64,000 nt of DNA from Mugil cephalus (GCF_022458985.1 NC_061771.1:19541501-19605500), one strand, 5' to 3'; positions 11,901 through 24,200 are shown, counted from the first letter of the stretch. Made by a program: numbers and translations. Notes: a model not told the origin generated them from the letters alone.

Positions 11901-14900
11901 CATGTAAATCCTTTATGTTGATTAAATCGCTTTAAATAAGGGATGAATGAACGTCTCACCTGGTGGAAGAGGAGGCCTCGTAGGCGGCAGGTGGCCAAGA
12001 ACAGGTAGAGTGTAGTTCTAGAAATAACAGTGAAAAAAGGTTGTTGAGTCAAGTTTCATTTATCAGACTAATATACACAGACAATTTAATAAAAAGTGTG
12101 TTGCAAAAAGTATTGTATGTCTTTAAAATGTAACAGATGAGCTTTTAATTTGTTATAATTAGCAGAGGACTTCTTGAATTTAGGCAAAAAATATGCATGT
12201 GGGCTTTTAACAATAACAATATTAATAATAATTAAAGTAAAATATTTCATTTATGAATGGTTTTAAAAGTCAGTGAGAAGGGGCAAACCAACACATCAAC
12301 ATTCAAGCTGAAGATGAACTCACCTGTGATCCACTCTCTGAGGATCTTGATGAATCTGACGTCATAGTAGGTTCTGGTTCCGTCTCACTAAAATATAAAC
12401 AGAGACACATTACGACCAGTAAATACCAGCTTCTAAAATGTTGTTTTCCATGTATGTTACAAGTACGGACTACTCTCAAACTAAACTTACCCTGGCGGCG
12501 GTGGTTCGCCCTGGCTGCTGGAGAGCAAAGGAGAATGTCGGTCGACGGGAGCAGGAGCTGGTGAAGCATCTCGTCCTTCGACGGAGGCGGCGTGAGGAGG
12601 AGTAGGAGCAGCAGGAGATGGAGCGGCAGGAGACTGAGCAGCTGCAACAGTAGGAGCAGGAGCAGCTGAGGAGGCGGGTGCAGGTGGCGAGACCTGTGCT
12701 TGAGGGGCACTGACGGGGGCGCTCGTTGGAGGAGGGTGCGTGACATTAGCTAGTAGCGGGTCCTGCTGCCTCGAGCTCCGAGGTCTGACCAACTGTGGCG
12801 GAGGAAGGGCCGCGGGCTTCATTTGTTTGCGCGCGTGTTTGGTGTACCCCGTCTCATTCTTGAAGTTGTTCACGGCCTGCGCAAACACAAACGGATTATT
12901 AGTTGTTTTAAAGATGGTTCAGTGGACACAAGATCACGCTGGAGCACAAGGAAGAGTGAGGGAATACCTGGCGAAGAAACTTGTTGGCAATGAGGTTGTC
13001 GGGTGAAACGTCCGACTGTTTGCATGTGAAGCAGATGTGCTCCTCCGAGTCCAACAAGGCCGTCCTGATGCCTACGAACAGACAGAGATTCATAACGGAC
13101 AAGCTCTTTATTTACCCTACGGCATGTTTGTTTTAATCGCTTTTTATGGCCTTTGATAATCACCCAGAGACTGAATAGGAAATTGCTCCAACCGTCGGGA
13201 GTCTGAACAACTACACATAATATCCCGAGGTTGGATCGCTCAGGACAGGCCACGCGTGACCAAACATGCCAGTAAACCGCGCAAAATTACACTTTAAACA
13301 CATAGTTTTGGGGCCAGAGGCAGTAATATATTAACATATTCCAATAAAGGTAATTTTCTGCTTAGCAAGAGGATCTAAACTGCTAAAGCACAAGAGGCAC
13401 GAACTCACAATCATCGCAGTAGCTGTTTCCACAGCAGGGTATGACCACGGCGTCAGTCATCAGGTCATTGCAAATGGGACACAACAGTTCGTCTGGGATC
13501 GGGTCTGTGTCATCCTCGGAGGACGACTGGTCGTGGGGAACAAATGGAGGCCGCTCCTTCTTTCCTTGGGCGTACGCCTCCCTAATAATTGAGATTTATT
13601 TATTTTTTTAAAGGATTATACACAGACACAAAAAGCTATAACGTGTAACAAACAGCGTATATTTGAGTAAGTCTTTGGTCGACACGTACGCATCTATGGC
13701 AGGTATAGCATATTCCCCAGTGCTGGTTAACATGGCTCCTTTGGTGCCTGGCTCTGCTTTCACCATGAAGCTCTGCGGGATGCCTTTACTAATTCTTACT
13801 GGCTTGGGACCATCCACACTCTTATCCTGCACCTAAACACAAATTAAAACAGACAAATAATCATCAGAAAGGTGACTCAGACTCTTATTTCTAGTATAGT
13901 AAAAATGGAACAACACAGACAACTAAAACCTAACAACACACGGTCATTACCATCACTATGGGGCACTGGCGAATGTAGTGACCGGCCTTTCCACAACGAT
14001 AGCAGGTGTAGTGAGCAGGCGGAGGTCCGATTGCCTTCTTTGAGTAACTAAAGAGACAAGCCGAGTAAAATGTCTTAGACCTTCGAGCTTCTACATGAGA
14101 GAATAAAAGTTGAGCAAACATCCACACGTTTAAACTGCAGAACAGGGGTAAGAATAAGATATATATGTCTATACTAACTGTATTGGATCATAATCATGGT
14201 TCGACTGAGACATCATGGCTTTAATCTTGTCCTCCTCTGATGCATTTGCGTCCACCAGGTTAGCAGTCTAAAACACATAATGGACAGAGAGGAAATAAGA
14301 GAAAAGGAGTATGTGAACCCCTCTTTAGGGAGGGAAAACAAATAACATCCCATGTATGAAATATTTTTTGTGGAAGTACAGCGTGTACAGAAACGGTACC
14401 TTGGCAAGTTGGGCGAGTGACATAGAGGGAGAAGAATCCGTCTGCAGGAGAATCAGAGTACATACATTAAAGGTGTTAAGACCTAACAGATATATACAGT
14501 GGAAGACAAGAACCCAGACATATCCACCACCACATCCGTGTCCAGTTCATTAGACTCCATCTAAATGTTTGCAACAAAATAGGGGCGTTTGTCGAGTACT
14601 CGGGGAGCTTAAAATAACGCAGGTACACAACAGTCAGCAATGCAAAATCAAGACACGGGTGACAAGTCGAGCACGTTACGTTCATCCCTCCGCTGACTGT
14701 CATAATTCCTCAAAAATGATAAGTGTGTATCTCAAGTGGAAACTTAATTAAAAACAAAAAAATACACACACACACCCAACATTAGGGATGCGAGACACAA
14801 AACTGAAGATTAATTTCTGAAAGGAAATGTCTCTTGTAGAAAACGAAACATGTAGCATTAGCTGCAAGTCCAGATTCCATCGAATTTGCGGGAAATAAAA

Positions 14901-17882
14901 AGGATATAAACATTTACGATCACCACTGTATGGAAAACATTTAACACTCATAAGCTGCATTCACATTTAACAAATAAAGCAAGCTTACAAGTCTAAGCGC
15001 GTTTATCGTCCAAGGCTTTAAGTGCTTATGTCCAATGGTGTCTGCTTAGATATTTCATACCTTCTTAACTACTACAGTTTATCAGCAAATTCAAATTACA
15101 CACCACCAGCATGTGCCTCTATGTCCGAAAGCTTACTATTGATAGCAGAGGGCGACTTTCCTCAAAGGAATACTTGACATTTAATTTTGGTGCTCAGATT
15201 TGCCTTCATCAGGCCACAGTGGTCTCATTTTTTTTTTTTTTTTTTTTTTTAAACAGCTTGTCAAAAGCAGTTGTCAAAACCGTTGCAAGCTCATCAAAAA
15301 CTGTCCAAGAATACTTTCCTATGAAAACTAATGAGCAAGCATGGGTTGGAGCCAGGTCATTTTAAAAAATGCAAACGCTGTAGACTGTCATGATATCACA
15401 CACGAGTGTAGATTCCTTTGCTTTGAAAAAGTACCCGACGGAAGGAAAACAACGAACTGTTGTCAAGTGTTCCTTCAAACGCCCTGCACCACTAGAGGTT
15501 GAAGGATAAAAGCGGTGAAGGGACGTCCCTGCAATGCAGGTCAGGAGTTGATGGATCATTAAGTCTCAAGCACAGACAAAACGTCATAGTGCACACCAAC
15601 AAAAAAAAGAATAAGCTACTCTGCCTGACTCTTTTAATAAAGGTCTGTTAGTAAAGTAAACAGGTGAGCGGGGTGGGGCGCCCATCGTGATATGCAGGGC
15701 TTCGAGGAAACATGGGGTTTTGCAGAAGGCTGTGGAGGGAACACACAGGGATCTGGTGCAAGCGGTTCTGACACCGAACCACTGAACAACTTTATTGACA
15801 GGTTCTGCAGCTTACAGCTTACAGGACACACTACACCAGTATACGTCTCACTGCAGCAACCAAGGAAAGGCCTCCAGAGAGTAAAAAAGGTTATTTACCG
15901 ATGATGCGTCTAAGCACTTTGTGATCATGTCACAACATTATACGTCAGTGGCCAAGTCACAGCATCAAAACTTGCTTTTAACGGCTTCCCCTAAAACCAC
16001 TGTTGTAACAATACAGTTTAAACTATTTCTGTTCTTTGCAAAAAATAGGCACTTAGGCATCTGAATTAAATCAGTGCAAGTCAGCAGGGTATGAATGTCA
16101 GCCTTTACGGTTAAGGGTTATGCAGTCCATACTCAGTGCAGAACAGAACATCTTCAAGATGAAATTGTACAAGACAAAACAGTTGACATTGGAAAGCGTT
16201 ACTGAACAAAAAAAAAATCTGAGTGTATTTATGTTTAGCAGCTTTTGAAATTAAAAAAATAAATAAATTATTGGCAAAGCTATTCCACTCACACAACTTG
16301 TCTTGTAATTGTAATCAAAGTTAATTACAATCGTTCCCAGCCACACTTTAGTTTTTTTTTTTTGGGTTATTAAACCACATAATAAATTAATTTTTTTTCA
16401 CAGAAAATATATGACAATGGATTATAAATACAAAAATATCATATTTTCCTTTTACAAACTCCTTTAAAAAAACATTTGCCTGGTCTGAAGCAGGCTACAA
16501 AACCATTTCATTATGAAATACAGTCATTAACAGTTAAAATTATTTCTCAGTCAATTGTAACGTGGCAACAATTCAACAGTTGGTCAGTTCAGAGCATTAA
16601 AAAAACAATGGTGGATAGTCTGTTGTTTCTCTTATCAACCTCGTCTTATCCAGTCAATGACCTTTAATTTGCCAACTTCAAAATAGAAAAATAAAACCTG
16701 GGTTTTTAGAGAAACAACAAACATTTTAAACTGCGGTGATTTCTGGAAACCCTCCCCAAAAAGACATCAAATGACATATAGAGGCTGAGATCTCAACACA
16801 AAAATGTAGCCAACACACAGTGAACAGAAGATACAACTCGATCTTTCTTGACAGAACGTTCTCGAGATAAGTGACTAAAGCCAGAAAGAGGGGGGAGAAA
16901 GAGAGGTGAGGAGGAGAGTGTTGGTTTTGGGTTTGTTTTACATACGGGTCTAGAAGATCCCACCACAGCTGTGTCAGAACGATCTCTGCAGGAACAAAAA
17001 GAAAAGAAACCATCAGTTACTGACATAACTGGACGGACAGGATCCACTTTTGATTCCTAATCCTATTATAGAGACATCTGATCTACGCTCAAAAGGAATT
17101 TGTAACAAAATCCAGAGGAAAAGCTATGAATTATTTGGAAACATTAGAGTCTGAAGTGCTCAATCACGACTCTGGCATCGGTCTCACGTTTAAATGTACT
17201 TACACAATGAACGTCCTGCCAGCTGGTTTGACTCCACCAATCGGAGTGCGGCGGACGATCACGGACGAGTGTTTGGGGATGTGGGCTTCATCGTCCGTGT
17301 ACTCTGTAAAACATGACAGACACGTGTTAGAAAACACAAAACAGCGCGACACTTGAACATTTTCACCAAAACCATTTCACACCGCGTTTATGGACGTTGG
17401 CGAAAGATGCACGACAATCGTACAAATGGAAGACAAAATATATAATGTCTGCAGGCACTTGTTAAATAAAGATGAGCTCTTTAAAATGACAGAACCAATT
17501 CTTTATTTTCTATTTATTTAAGAACACATAATTAGCTTAACGGAACAAAGCCCTTTGAATAACTAAGTCCTGCGGAGCATAACAACCCAAAACATTTCCC
17601 CGACCAAATCTACTGCTATGAAAGATGATGCTGCCAATTTATCATATCCACCTTGTCTACCACATCAATCTTTTTTTTATTTCATGTGTGGTGTAATCGG
17701 TCAGCTGATGCCATACCTTCCAGAGTCTGCGCATTGGTGATCTGCAGGTCGCAGTCTGTGGCCTTGAGGCGCTCCCGGGTCATAATCTGCCTTTTGAGCT
17801 CGCTGAGGGTGATATGCAGCCCATCGAAAGTGACTGTGTTGTAGTCCAGTTTGGAAGAAAACTTATAGTGAACACACGACAT
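6363..17882 (-). CDS. rbbp6: Rbbp6, RING E3 ubiquitin ligase (20 coding exons, 1,796 aa)
   Basis: Retinoblastoma-binding protein 6 is a nuclear multidomain E3 ligase linked to p53/Rb control and mRNA 3'-end processing (family knowledge). My exons, in transcript order, are 17717-17882, 17204-17303, 16946-16985, 14400-14441, 14179-14267, 13951-14047, 13690-13832, 13409-13581, 12968-13071, 12491-12876, 12324-12387, 11960-12017, 11818-11866, 11398-11724, 11178-11273, 9433-11071, 8242-8906, 8040-8110, 7860-7947 and 6363-7356. All introns are GT-AG and they sum to 5,391 nt. Visible parts are an N-terminal DWNN ubiquitin-like domain (MSCVHYKFSSKLDYNTVTF start), a CCHC zinc knuckle (C161, C164, H169, C174), a RING finger (C260-C300), a proline-rich region, an RS-rich region (from about 645) and a Lys-rich C terminus. 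Human RBBP6 is 1,792 aa from memory, so the model looks full length. Small exons 12, 13, 18 and 19 are the least certain. Confidence 0.95.
9433..11071 (-). CDS. rbbp6: rbbp6 exon 16: RS-rich region
   Basis: This is the largest exon (1,639 nt; residues 645-1191). It opens with dense Arg-Ser dipeptides, continues through the conserved block WEKEYEDWYNKYYKDYDNQQ and then a long Lys/Ser/Pro-rich stretch. In mammals this region includes Rb-binding and splicing-speckle targeting sequences (family knowledge). Low-complexity RDRDRDRDRERERER runs follow the conserved block. Confidence 0.93.
12968..13581 (-). CDS. rbbp6: rbbp6 exons 8-9: RING finger
   Basis: Exons 13409-13581 and 12968-13071 encode the RING/U-box-like domain. 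The motif begins CPICNDLMTDAVVIPCCGNS (C260 to S279) and ends with the CFTC pair (C297, C300). It is followed by the DVSPDNLIANKFLRQAVNNF stretch typical of this family. The metal ligands are intact, so E3 activity is expected. Confidence 0.95.
13951..14047 (-). CDS. rbbp6: rbbp6 exon 6: CCHC zinc knuckle
   Basis: This exon codes residues 146-178 and carries YTCYRCGKAGHYIRQC, a C-x2-C-x4-H-x4-C retroviral-type zinc knuckle with all four ligands (C161, C164, H169, C174). The position matches the vertebrate family. Confidence 0.93.
16793..17882 (-). CDS. rbbp6: Putative short DWNN-only isoform by exon 3 read-through (152 aa)
   Basis: If the donor after exon 3 (CCC|GTATGT) is not used, the frame continues for 50 codons, starting V-C-K-T-N, and stops at 16793-16795. 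This gives 152 residues: the DWNN domain plus a short tail. Human RBBP6 has a 118-residue DWNN-only isoform made by premature polyadenylation, and as I recall its extra tail also begins V-C-K, as expected from a conserved GTATGTAAA donor. A minus-strand AATAAA at 15791-15796 in intron 3 could serve it. No transcript data are available, so this is inferred. Confidence 0.5.
16946..17882 (-). CDS. rbbp6: rbbp6 exons 1-3: DWNN domain
   Basis: Three exons (17717-17882, 17204-17303, 16946-16985) encode residues 1-102. The first about 80 residues form the DWNN domain, a ubiquitin-like fold unique to this family. Its signature TVTFDGLHITLSELKRQIM is present. The start ATG at 17882 is chosen because the protein begins exactly as vertebrate RBBP6 proteins do and the upstream sequence is UTR-like. 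Exon 3 ends in phase 0, which matters for the short isoform. Confidence 0.95.
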
Positions 17883-18880
17883 TTTTTACAGGTCTAAGCA
17901 CTTATCAAGTCAATCAAAGCACAAGGAAGAAAACAAAGGCCTGCTATAACAAAAGGAAACAGCGTCAACACTGAACACAGGAGGCTAAATCTGGTGACTT
18001 TAATGGGTAAACTTTCTTTATAATCGCTGAAACACTGCGGACAAGGAAAGGACTATAATGGGAGGGAGGGAGGGGGGGTGAGATTCAGCTCCCAGGTGAC
18101 GACACAGTCCTTATTATTGCCCAAGAAAAATAATCGAGATCGAGGTGTGAGGCCGGAGCCATTTGAGTTCTTTAAAGTCCAACAAAACACACGGTGCCAC
18201 CAAATCCAATGGAGTCCATGTAGCACAATAGTAATTTGTTACATCGATGTAAATGAGGCCAAGTCCGTCGTGAAGTGTCCTTGATAGAAAGCCCGCAGGG
18301 CCGCACTGGTAGCCTCTGGTGCGGCTAGCAGCGGGCCTGGGTTTTCCCTAACAACCGTCCTTGTGGTAATGTTGAGCTTTTTTTTTGATTCAGTCCGTAA
18401 TTAGAGGAGACAAATGCCGCCCCACAAAAAGTCCACAAGCGTGCGTGAAACTTCCCGCAACGAGTCCATAGAGTTTACGTTTTCACTGATATACGTCAAA
18501 TGGATGAATCTTAACCCACACTGTTGCGTAAAAATGCTAAATTAGCTAATGCCAAGGCTAACATGCTACGCCTCGAGATTAGCTAACACAATATGAAACA
18601 ACCAGTGGCCTAACAAAAGCTAACAGCGGATGGTTAGCGGTGCTATGCTAACAACGTTGACCCGTTAACTGGCGAATAATTTGACAAAATCCCGCAGTCA
18701 CGTATTCAAGACACAAAAAAACATCCTCTTCGATCCTCTGTCGTTTTCAGCCTCGAAAACTGAAAGTTGTAAATCCAGACGACTCTTCAGTTTAAATCCA
18801 TAAAATCCATTTCGGTGATGCAGGCTTCTTCTCTCCTCGCTGTTTCATCAAAATGGCGCCGGCCGGAACCGGAAGTATGA
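17883..18880 (-). promoter_or_regulatory. rbbp6: rbbp6 5'UTR and CpG-type promoter
   Basis: No coding exon lies upstream of the ATG at 17882, and the next 970 bases are stop-rich. At 18,850-18,876 the plus strand has AAATGGCG (YY1-like) next to CCGGAAGT (ETS-like, 18869-18876), the usual arrangement at the start of housekeeping genes. I therefore place transcription start near 18,850-18,880, giving a long unspliced 5'UTR. Its upstream part (18,530-18,660) holds a cluster of GCTAAC/GTTAGC motifs. Confidence 0.65.
18850..18876. promoter_or_regulatory. YY1-like and ETS-like core promoter sites
   Basis: AAATGGCG at 18850-18857 and CCGGAAGT at 18869-18876 lie within 27 bp. They sit where the rbbp6 first exon should begin, about 350 bp from the divergent tRNA gene. 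Confidence 0.55.
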
Positions 18881-19226
18881 GGGGATTTAGGTTTACCGTT
18901 TGCTTTGTTTGTGTGTGTGTGTGTGTGTTTTTTTTTTTAATTTTATTTAATTTATTTTTTTACAGTCAACTAAAACGCACTGTAACAGATAGGGCGGTAA
19001 AATACCGACGATAACCAAACGCTACAGGTATATTAAAACATATGGTTTTGTCTCGTTAAAAAAATGAATTATATTTACAAAAGCGAAACGCGGTGTGGAG
19101 GATGTTGCTTTGGAGAAACAGACCAATTTCATAACGAGATCTTGGCAAATGCCATAGTGACAACAAGTTGCCGTGCCTTAATTATTTATTATCTGAGTGG
19201 AACCATTTGTTTCGCAGGGTTCCAGC

Positions 19227-19308
19227 GGTAGCGTGGCCGAGCGGTCTAAGGCGCTGGATTAAGGCTCCAGTCTCTTCGGGGGCGTGGGTTCGAATCCCAC
19301 CGCTGCCA
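19227..19308 (+). tRNA. tRNA-Leu (anticodon AAG)
   Basis: This is a complete 82-nt type II tRNA. The acceptor stem GGTAGCG pairs with CGCTGCC (one G-T pair), and the discriminator is A. The D-arm and A box are TGGCCGAGCGG. The anticodon stem CTGGA/TCCAG encloses loop TTAAGGC with anticodon AAG at 19261-19263. A long variable arm follows (TCTCTTCGGGGGCG), and the T-arm and B box are GGTTCGAATCC. No intron is present, and CCA is not encoded beyond the discriminator. It closely resembles vertebrate tRNA-Leu(AAG) genes and should be functional. Confidence 0.98.
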
Positions 19309-19311
19309 ACG

Positions 19312-19315
19312 TTTT
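19312..19315 (+). terminator. RNA polymerase III terminator of tRNA-Leu
   Basis: A TTTT run four bases after the tRNA 3' end is the minimal Pol III termination signal. Confidence 0.85.
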
Positions 19316-20027
19316 GTCAATCTCAACCTAAATAAGACGCCAATTAAAATGTAAATACTGAAGATAACCCACGGACATTTATCATCTATTTCGTGAATTC
19401 AATTGAGTGATTAAATTTCGAAGGACCTCCAAATATTTGTACACTATAAGAAGTTTTCACACAATTGTACATGGGATACAATGATGAAATTATCAACTAC
19501 TCGTACAAAATACTCATGAAATGACAGTTCATCCTCTACTGTGAGCTAAAAGGACTCTGTACTTTCTAACTTTTTCGTCAGTTTTTTTTTTTTCACTTGT
19601 ATGCTGTTATTCATGAGTATTGTTTCTCTGTTGTTTAATAATTAAATAAAGTTGGTACCGAGACAATCTTCAGCCTAGCCGGCTTTCATCCTACACTGAT
19701 GCACTGTGCATCATATAATCTGTTATGGCTCTTTTACGCTGTAGAATTATAAACTGGCTGGAGTCACTTTCATTCAGTCTTTCTGTATTGGTATGGGTGA
19801 AACTCACTGCTCCCAAACTTTTGCCATGTACATGGGTACGTCAGCATGCTTGTTCAATTTAATGGTGCTCGTGTTATTGTATCAAAATGCAAAAACTTGT
19901 AATCATATCAAATATGATGATATTGTCCTCTGCATCACGGCTCGGCTTAGAAATAAATCAGGAAATAAATATTGAGTTTGACTTGACGTTTAAATTGTAC
20001 AGCTGTTGTCATCAGGTATTATTGTCT

Positions 20028-20032
<5 letters not shown>

Positions 20033-20064
<32 letters not shown>

Positions 20065-20069
20065 CGTGC
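20033..20069. repeat. (TG)n microsatellite
   Basis: A TG run ending in a short CGTG variant. Confidence 0.9.
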
Positions 20070-20234
20070 ATATTCATCACCACTGCTTTGAATGTCTGCC
20101 TGGGTGCTGCTGCTGCTGCTGCCATGGTAACAATTCAGGTTTCTCAGTGTGCCCGCTGCTCCACTAATGCATGTTTGTGAAACTGTCTGCATCGTCCAGC
20201 CATCATCATCCGTAACGCAGCTCATTCATGCCCG

Positions 20235-20236
<2 letters not shown>

Positions 20237-20268
<32 letters not shown>
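20237..20268. repeat. (CA)n microsatellite
   Basis: About 16 uninterrupted CA units. Confidence 0.95.
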
Positions 20269-20271
<3 letters not shown>

Positions 20272-20524
20272 CCTCAATGGTTAATAGGTCGGTTATTTTT
20301 GATGGCTTGTTTGTGTGCTTGTTTGTGTACTTGTACTTGGACATTTGATTCTGTGCTCATTATGCTAGGGCAGATATTTGAATATTATCTCTCGCTTCCT
20401 TGCACACACAGAGGCACCTCAGATGCCCCGTACGACACAGAAGCGACAACACGCCACCCCGAACCACGCTCCTTTCACTCACGCAGCACAAACACATTTT
20501 GCGAGATTCTGTGACTTTATAAGC

Positions 20525-21279
20525 TTTATTCAGTGTAAACAGACACACATTGACATGACCATAACGGGCAGAATCTTCGCTCACAACACACGTCAGACCC
20601 AGTGAAGGGAAGATAGAAAGACTTCTCATGTATTTAATGGGGTTTTGATTTTGAGCATAGGTCAAGGACAGGAACAGGACTTTGTCAACATCATTCATTC
20701 TCAGATGTATGTGTGTGTTGTCCTGTGTCTCTATGCGATTGTGTCTTATTCTCATGAACATCTCCTCCTTTCTGTCTCTTTCTGAATGATTGCCGCAGTC
20801 GTTCAAACACAAAAGCTAAATATGTACTGCAGAGAAGAGCAAAACCACAAAGAGCACAAAAATAATGTGAGTATCTTGTCCTTGTTCTCATCTCGCTTCT
20901 ATTTGGATTAAAGCCTGGAAACATTAAACCAGAGACACAAGTTGTTTTTGCCTTTGCTGTAGCTAGTGGTCAGTTGATAGAAAAATTATTACTTTAAATG
21001 GAGTGTTGAAAATATTCAGTCAAAAAGACTAAATCTGATTCCAGCTCCTCAGATATGAGGCTTTGTTTTATACATGTTCTTTTCACCTTTTTATTGAAAT
21101 TCTTGAGCTTTGTTGGTCTGGTTCTGGGAAATTGAGATTTCTTCCCCTACTTTTTGACTTTTGAGCAATGATTCATCTGAATTTACTGAAAAAAACATCC
21201 CAACGCTGGTCCCCCTTTTATATCAAGACAGTCTGATGACTCATTTATTCTGAAGTTCTTGCGTTTCATCCAGTTCCCG
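20525..21279 (-). other. cacng3: cacng3 3' untranslated region (inferred)
   Basis: Minus-strand AATAAA signals occur at 21244-21249, 21090-21095 and 20525-20530. The first is only about 30 nt after the stop, so a later one is more likely. The extent is uncertain without transcripts. Confidence 0.45.
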
Positions 21280-24200
21280 TCAGACTGGTGTGGTCCTTCT
21301 GTTGGAAGCGCAGTTTCCAGGCAGCATCTCTGAGTTGTTGTGAGCAGCCGCAGTTGATAAATCATCCACGTCCATGTCTATCTTACCATCCTTGAGAGGC
21401 GAGGCTAAGGTGTAAAGCATGAACTCTGAGCCCACGGTCATCTGCGCCGGCAAACCTGCCATTGCTTTGGACTCAGCCGAGATGGACGTCTCTCGGTCGC
21501 GCATCGACGACGCTCGAAAAGAGTCCCCCGCGCTGTGGTTGCTCCTGTAACTGCTTCGCCGGCTGCGGCTCTGGTAGTACCGGTTGCGGTAATAGGACGA
21601 GCTGCGAGAAATGGGTGGCTTCATGAGCGAGGGCCGGCCCTTTGTGCGCAGCTGTCTGTGTTTTTCTATGAACACGTGCACTGCCAGGACGCCCACCATC
21701 TCAGCCAGCACAAAGGACAGCGCTCCGAAGTAAAAGGACCAGCCGTAGGAGTAGCTCTTCTTGTTGTCGCTCTGGCTGGGGTCACCTGAGTTGGCTGATA
21801 TGTACACAATGATGCCAATGATGTTACTGAGGCCTGCGGAGCGGAGTACAGAGGGTCACTCAGATATTTATTTGCATAGCGACCGTTTGGGAGGCAAAAT
21901 GATTTAATGTTAAGTTAAATCTTAAGAAGAAACTTGTGTGTTAAGTCAATGACTTAGGGCTGGGTTGTATGACTATAAATGTATATCACAGTATTTCCAA
22001 CATTCTGATGATGTCACAGTATTTTTTTTTCATAACCACATGTTCACAGCATTTTCTACTGGTTGAGAGAGGAATTCATGCATGAAAATGACTAAGGATG
22101 GACTATTTTACTGTGATGATGAGTAAATATTGTAGAATAATTCCACACTAGTAGTATGACAGGTTCGCATGGCCACGTGTTAACACTGCCTGCTGGTGTG
22201 TAAATGTGGACATTTAGCTACAGCTCAGACATAAAAAATAAATAAATAAATAAATAAATAAAATGTTATCAAGACGAAATGAAGAAACAATTATAGTTTC
22301 ATTTATTTTGACATACTTATTATGTCAATAGCAGCGCGACTGAGTACCGTAATAACTGTAGTCTGCGCGCATTTTTTTTTCTTCTTGTTTCTAAAAATCT
22401 AAAATTTGTTACACTCTCAGGGACAGCTTTAATCGAGGATGTCGGGGGAAAAAAAGCAACTGATAGCACCTTTTTGGTTGGCATAAGTACTCTCTCTTTC
22501 TGCCCCTTAATTTTCTGACCTTTCCATCTTCACCACATCTCACAGCTACACAGTCGCACTTTGTGTGTTTAGAAGCTACATTGAAAATGGTCCGGTCTGA
22601 AACAGCGTCTCGCGCCGCAGCGTTATGAACACTGTGTAATCAAATAAACCGGTATATTAATAATTCATATTGTACAAATAAATGAATAAATACCGGTATT
22701 CAGTACGAACTGGTGTACCGCCCAGCCATACGATGACTGACAAGTATAAATGTTGTGAGAATTTGTGTCTGTGTCTGACCTGCAGAGACAAAGAGTATAC
22801 CAGCGCTGAGTATCACATTGTGGCGCGACTTGTAGAATTCGCTGGCAGCCACGCAGACGCCCCCGAGAAATAACAGTCCGACGCTGAGTATGGGGAAGAG
22901 GCTGGAGGCCCGTACAGCTCCTGAGGAGAGCGGAGACTGGAATAAATAAGCCTTCCCACATAGTTGTTAGATCTCACGTGCAAATATTTCCATGCACTCA
23001 TTTGTTACCCACGTAATAAATACTCTGCGGCATCCTGCTCGTAGTCTGCATCTTCAGCAAAGTGATCAATGTCTTTGCAGACTCCTCGAAATGTCCCTGG
23101 AGAAAACAAAAAGAAACAGATCATGTTTATCAGTTAATAATTAACCAGGCCCTTAACATACGTGATACTGGCATTGGGTTATGTCTGTGTCACGAGTTGC
23201 TTCCATTGATTTCTCTTGCTTCAAACGGTTCAGTTGTTATATATTAGTAAATAACAACAACAGTATATATTAAAGTATCTAAGTGGCTAAGCACTGACAT
23301 ATATCAATATCTAAACTGTGACGTCATCTACACGGGAAGTGTGTAGTAACATTTTGTAAGCCTAAGAGAAGCGCTTGTTTATTCTCATGTTTATTCATGG
23401 TAGCTCAATGGTCCATGTTTGGCGACTTATGTGGCTTTGGGCCTTTGAACATGAGGTCCACTTGTGGCCTTTCATCACAGGGATATTGTGGACATGAGTC
23501 ACACACAAACATTCGCTTCCTGGATTCTTGTGTTTGGAAGGATTTCAGAGTAGAAAAATATGCAGTTTTTCACAAATTCAAATGCTGTTAAAAATAGGAT
23601 TAATGAATTAATAGCCATTCAGTAGGAGCTTACACAATCATTTAGGTTTTGTTCATTTGCTTTTTTTTTTTTTTCCTCAAAGAAGGGCCTACATATGGTG
23701 TAATGTGCTCCAATTAGCCAATTTATATATCCAGGTATTAAAACCCTGTGTTCTAAACAAGGTCATTTAGTAAAGATATCTAAGGTTTCTAGTTTTGTCA
23801 ACAGTAATCACTACAGACACTAACAGCTACTAGTCTAAAATACCTGTGTAATTTTACGATTTTATGAATGAACATCCCATATACGTTTTTAACAAATACT
23901 AGGGTGCTTTACAGCATCTTAACGATCCATGAGGGGAAAAAAATGGGGCAAACATATAATGTCGCTGCTTATGGAAAAACTCTGAGCTTCAAATGTAGTG
24001 CAGTCCAGAGCAGCTGCTGATCCGAGTCTACTTGTCTTTCTGCAGGCCACTGAGTGCTTGTAGTTGTGCAAATATTTATGTTGCATTTTCCTCACATTTG
24101 TTGCACTTGCAGTGACGATCGCCTCTGCTATATTCCATAGCAATGCAGTACCTGTCCCTTGAGACCATCCCACAGAGACTCCAACGTGTTTTAACGTGGA

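Larger units (their letters stand above)
19316..20524. other. Intergenic DNA between tRNA-Leu and cacng3 3' end
   Basis: No gene is recognised. The stretch contains a (TG)n tract at about 20033-20069 and a (CA)n tract at 20237-20268. Confidence 0.6.

Noticed and set aside
12357..12364. CRE palindrome TGACGTCA
   Set aside because: It lies inside rbbp6 coding exon 11 (Thr-Ser-Asp... codons), so it is best explained by protein coding.
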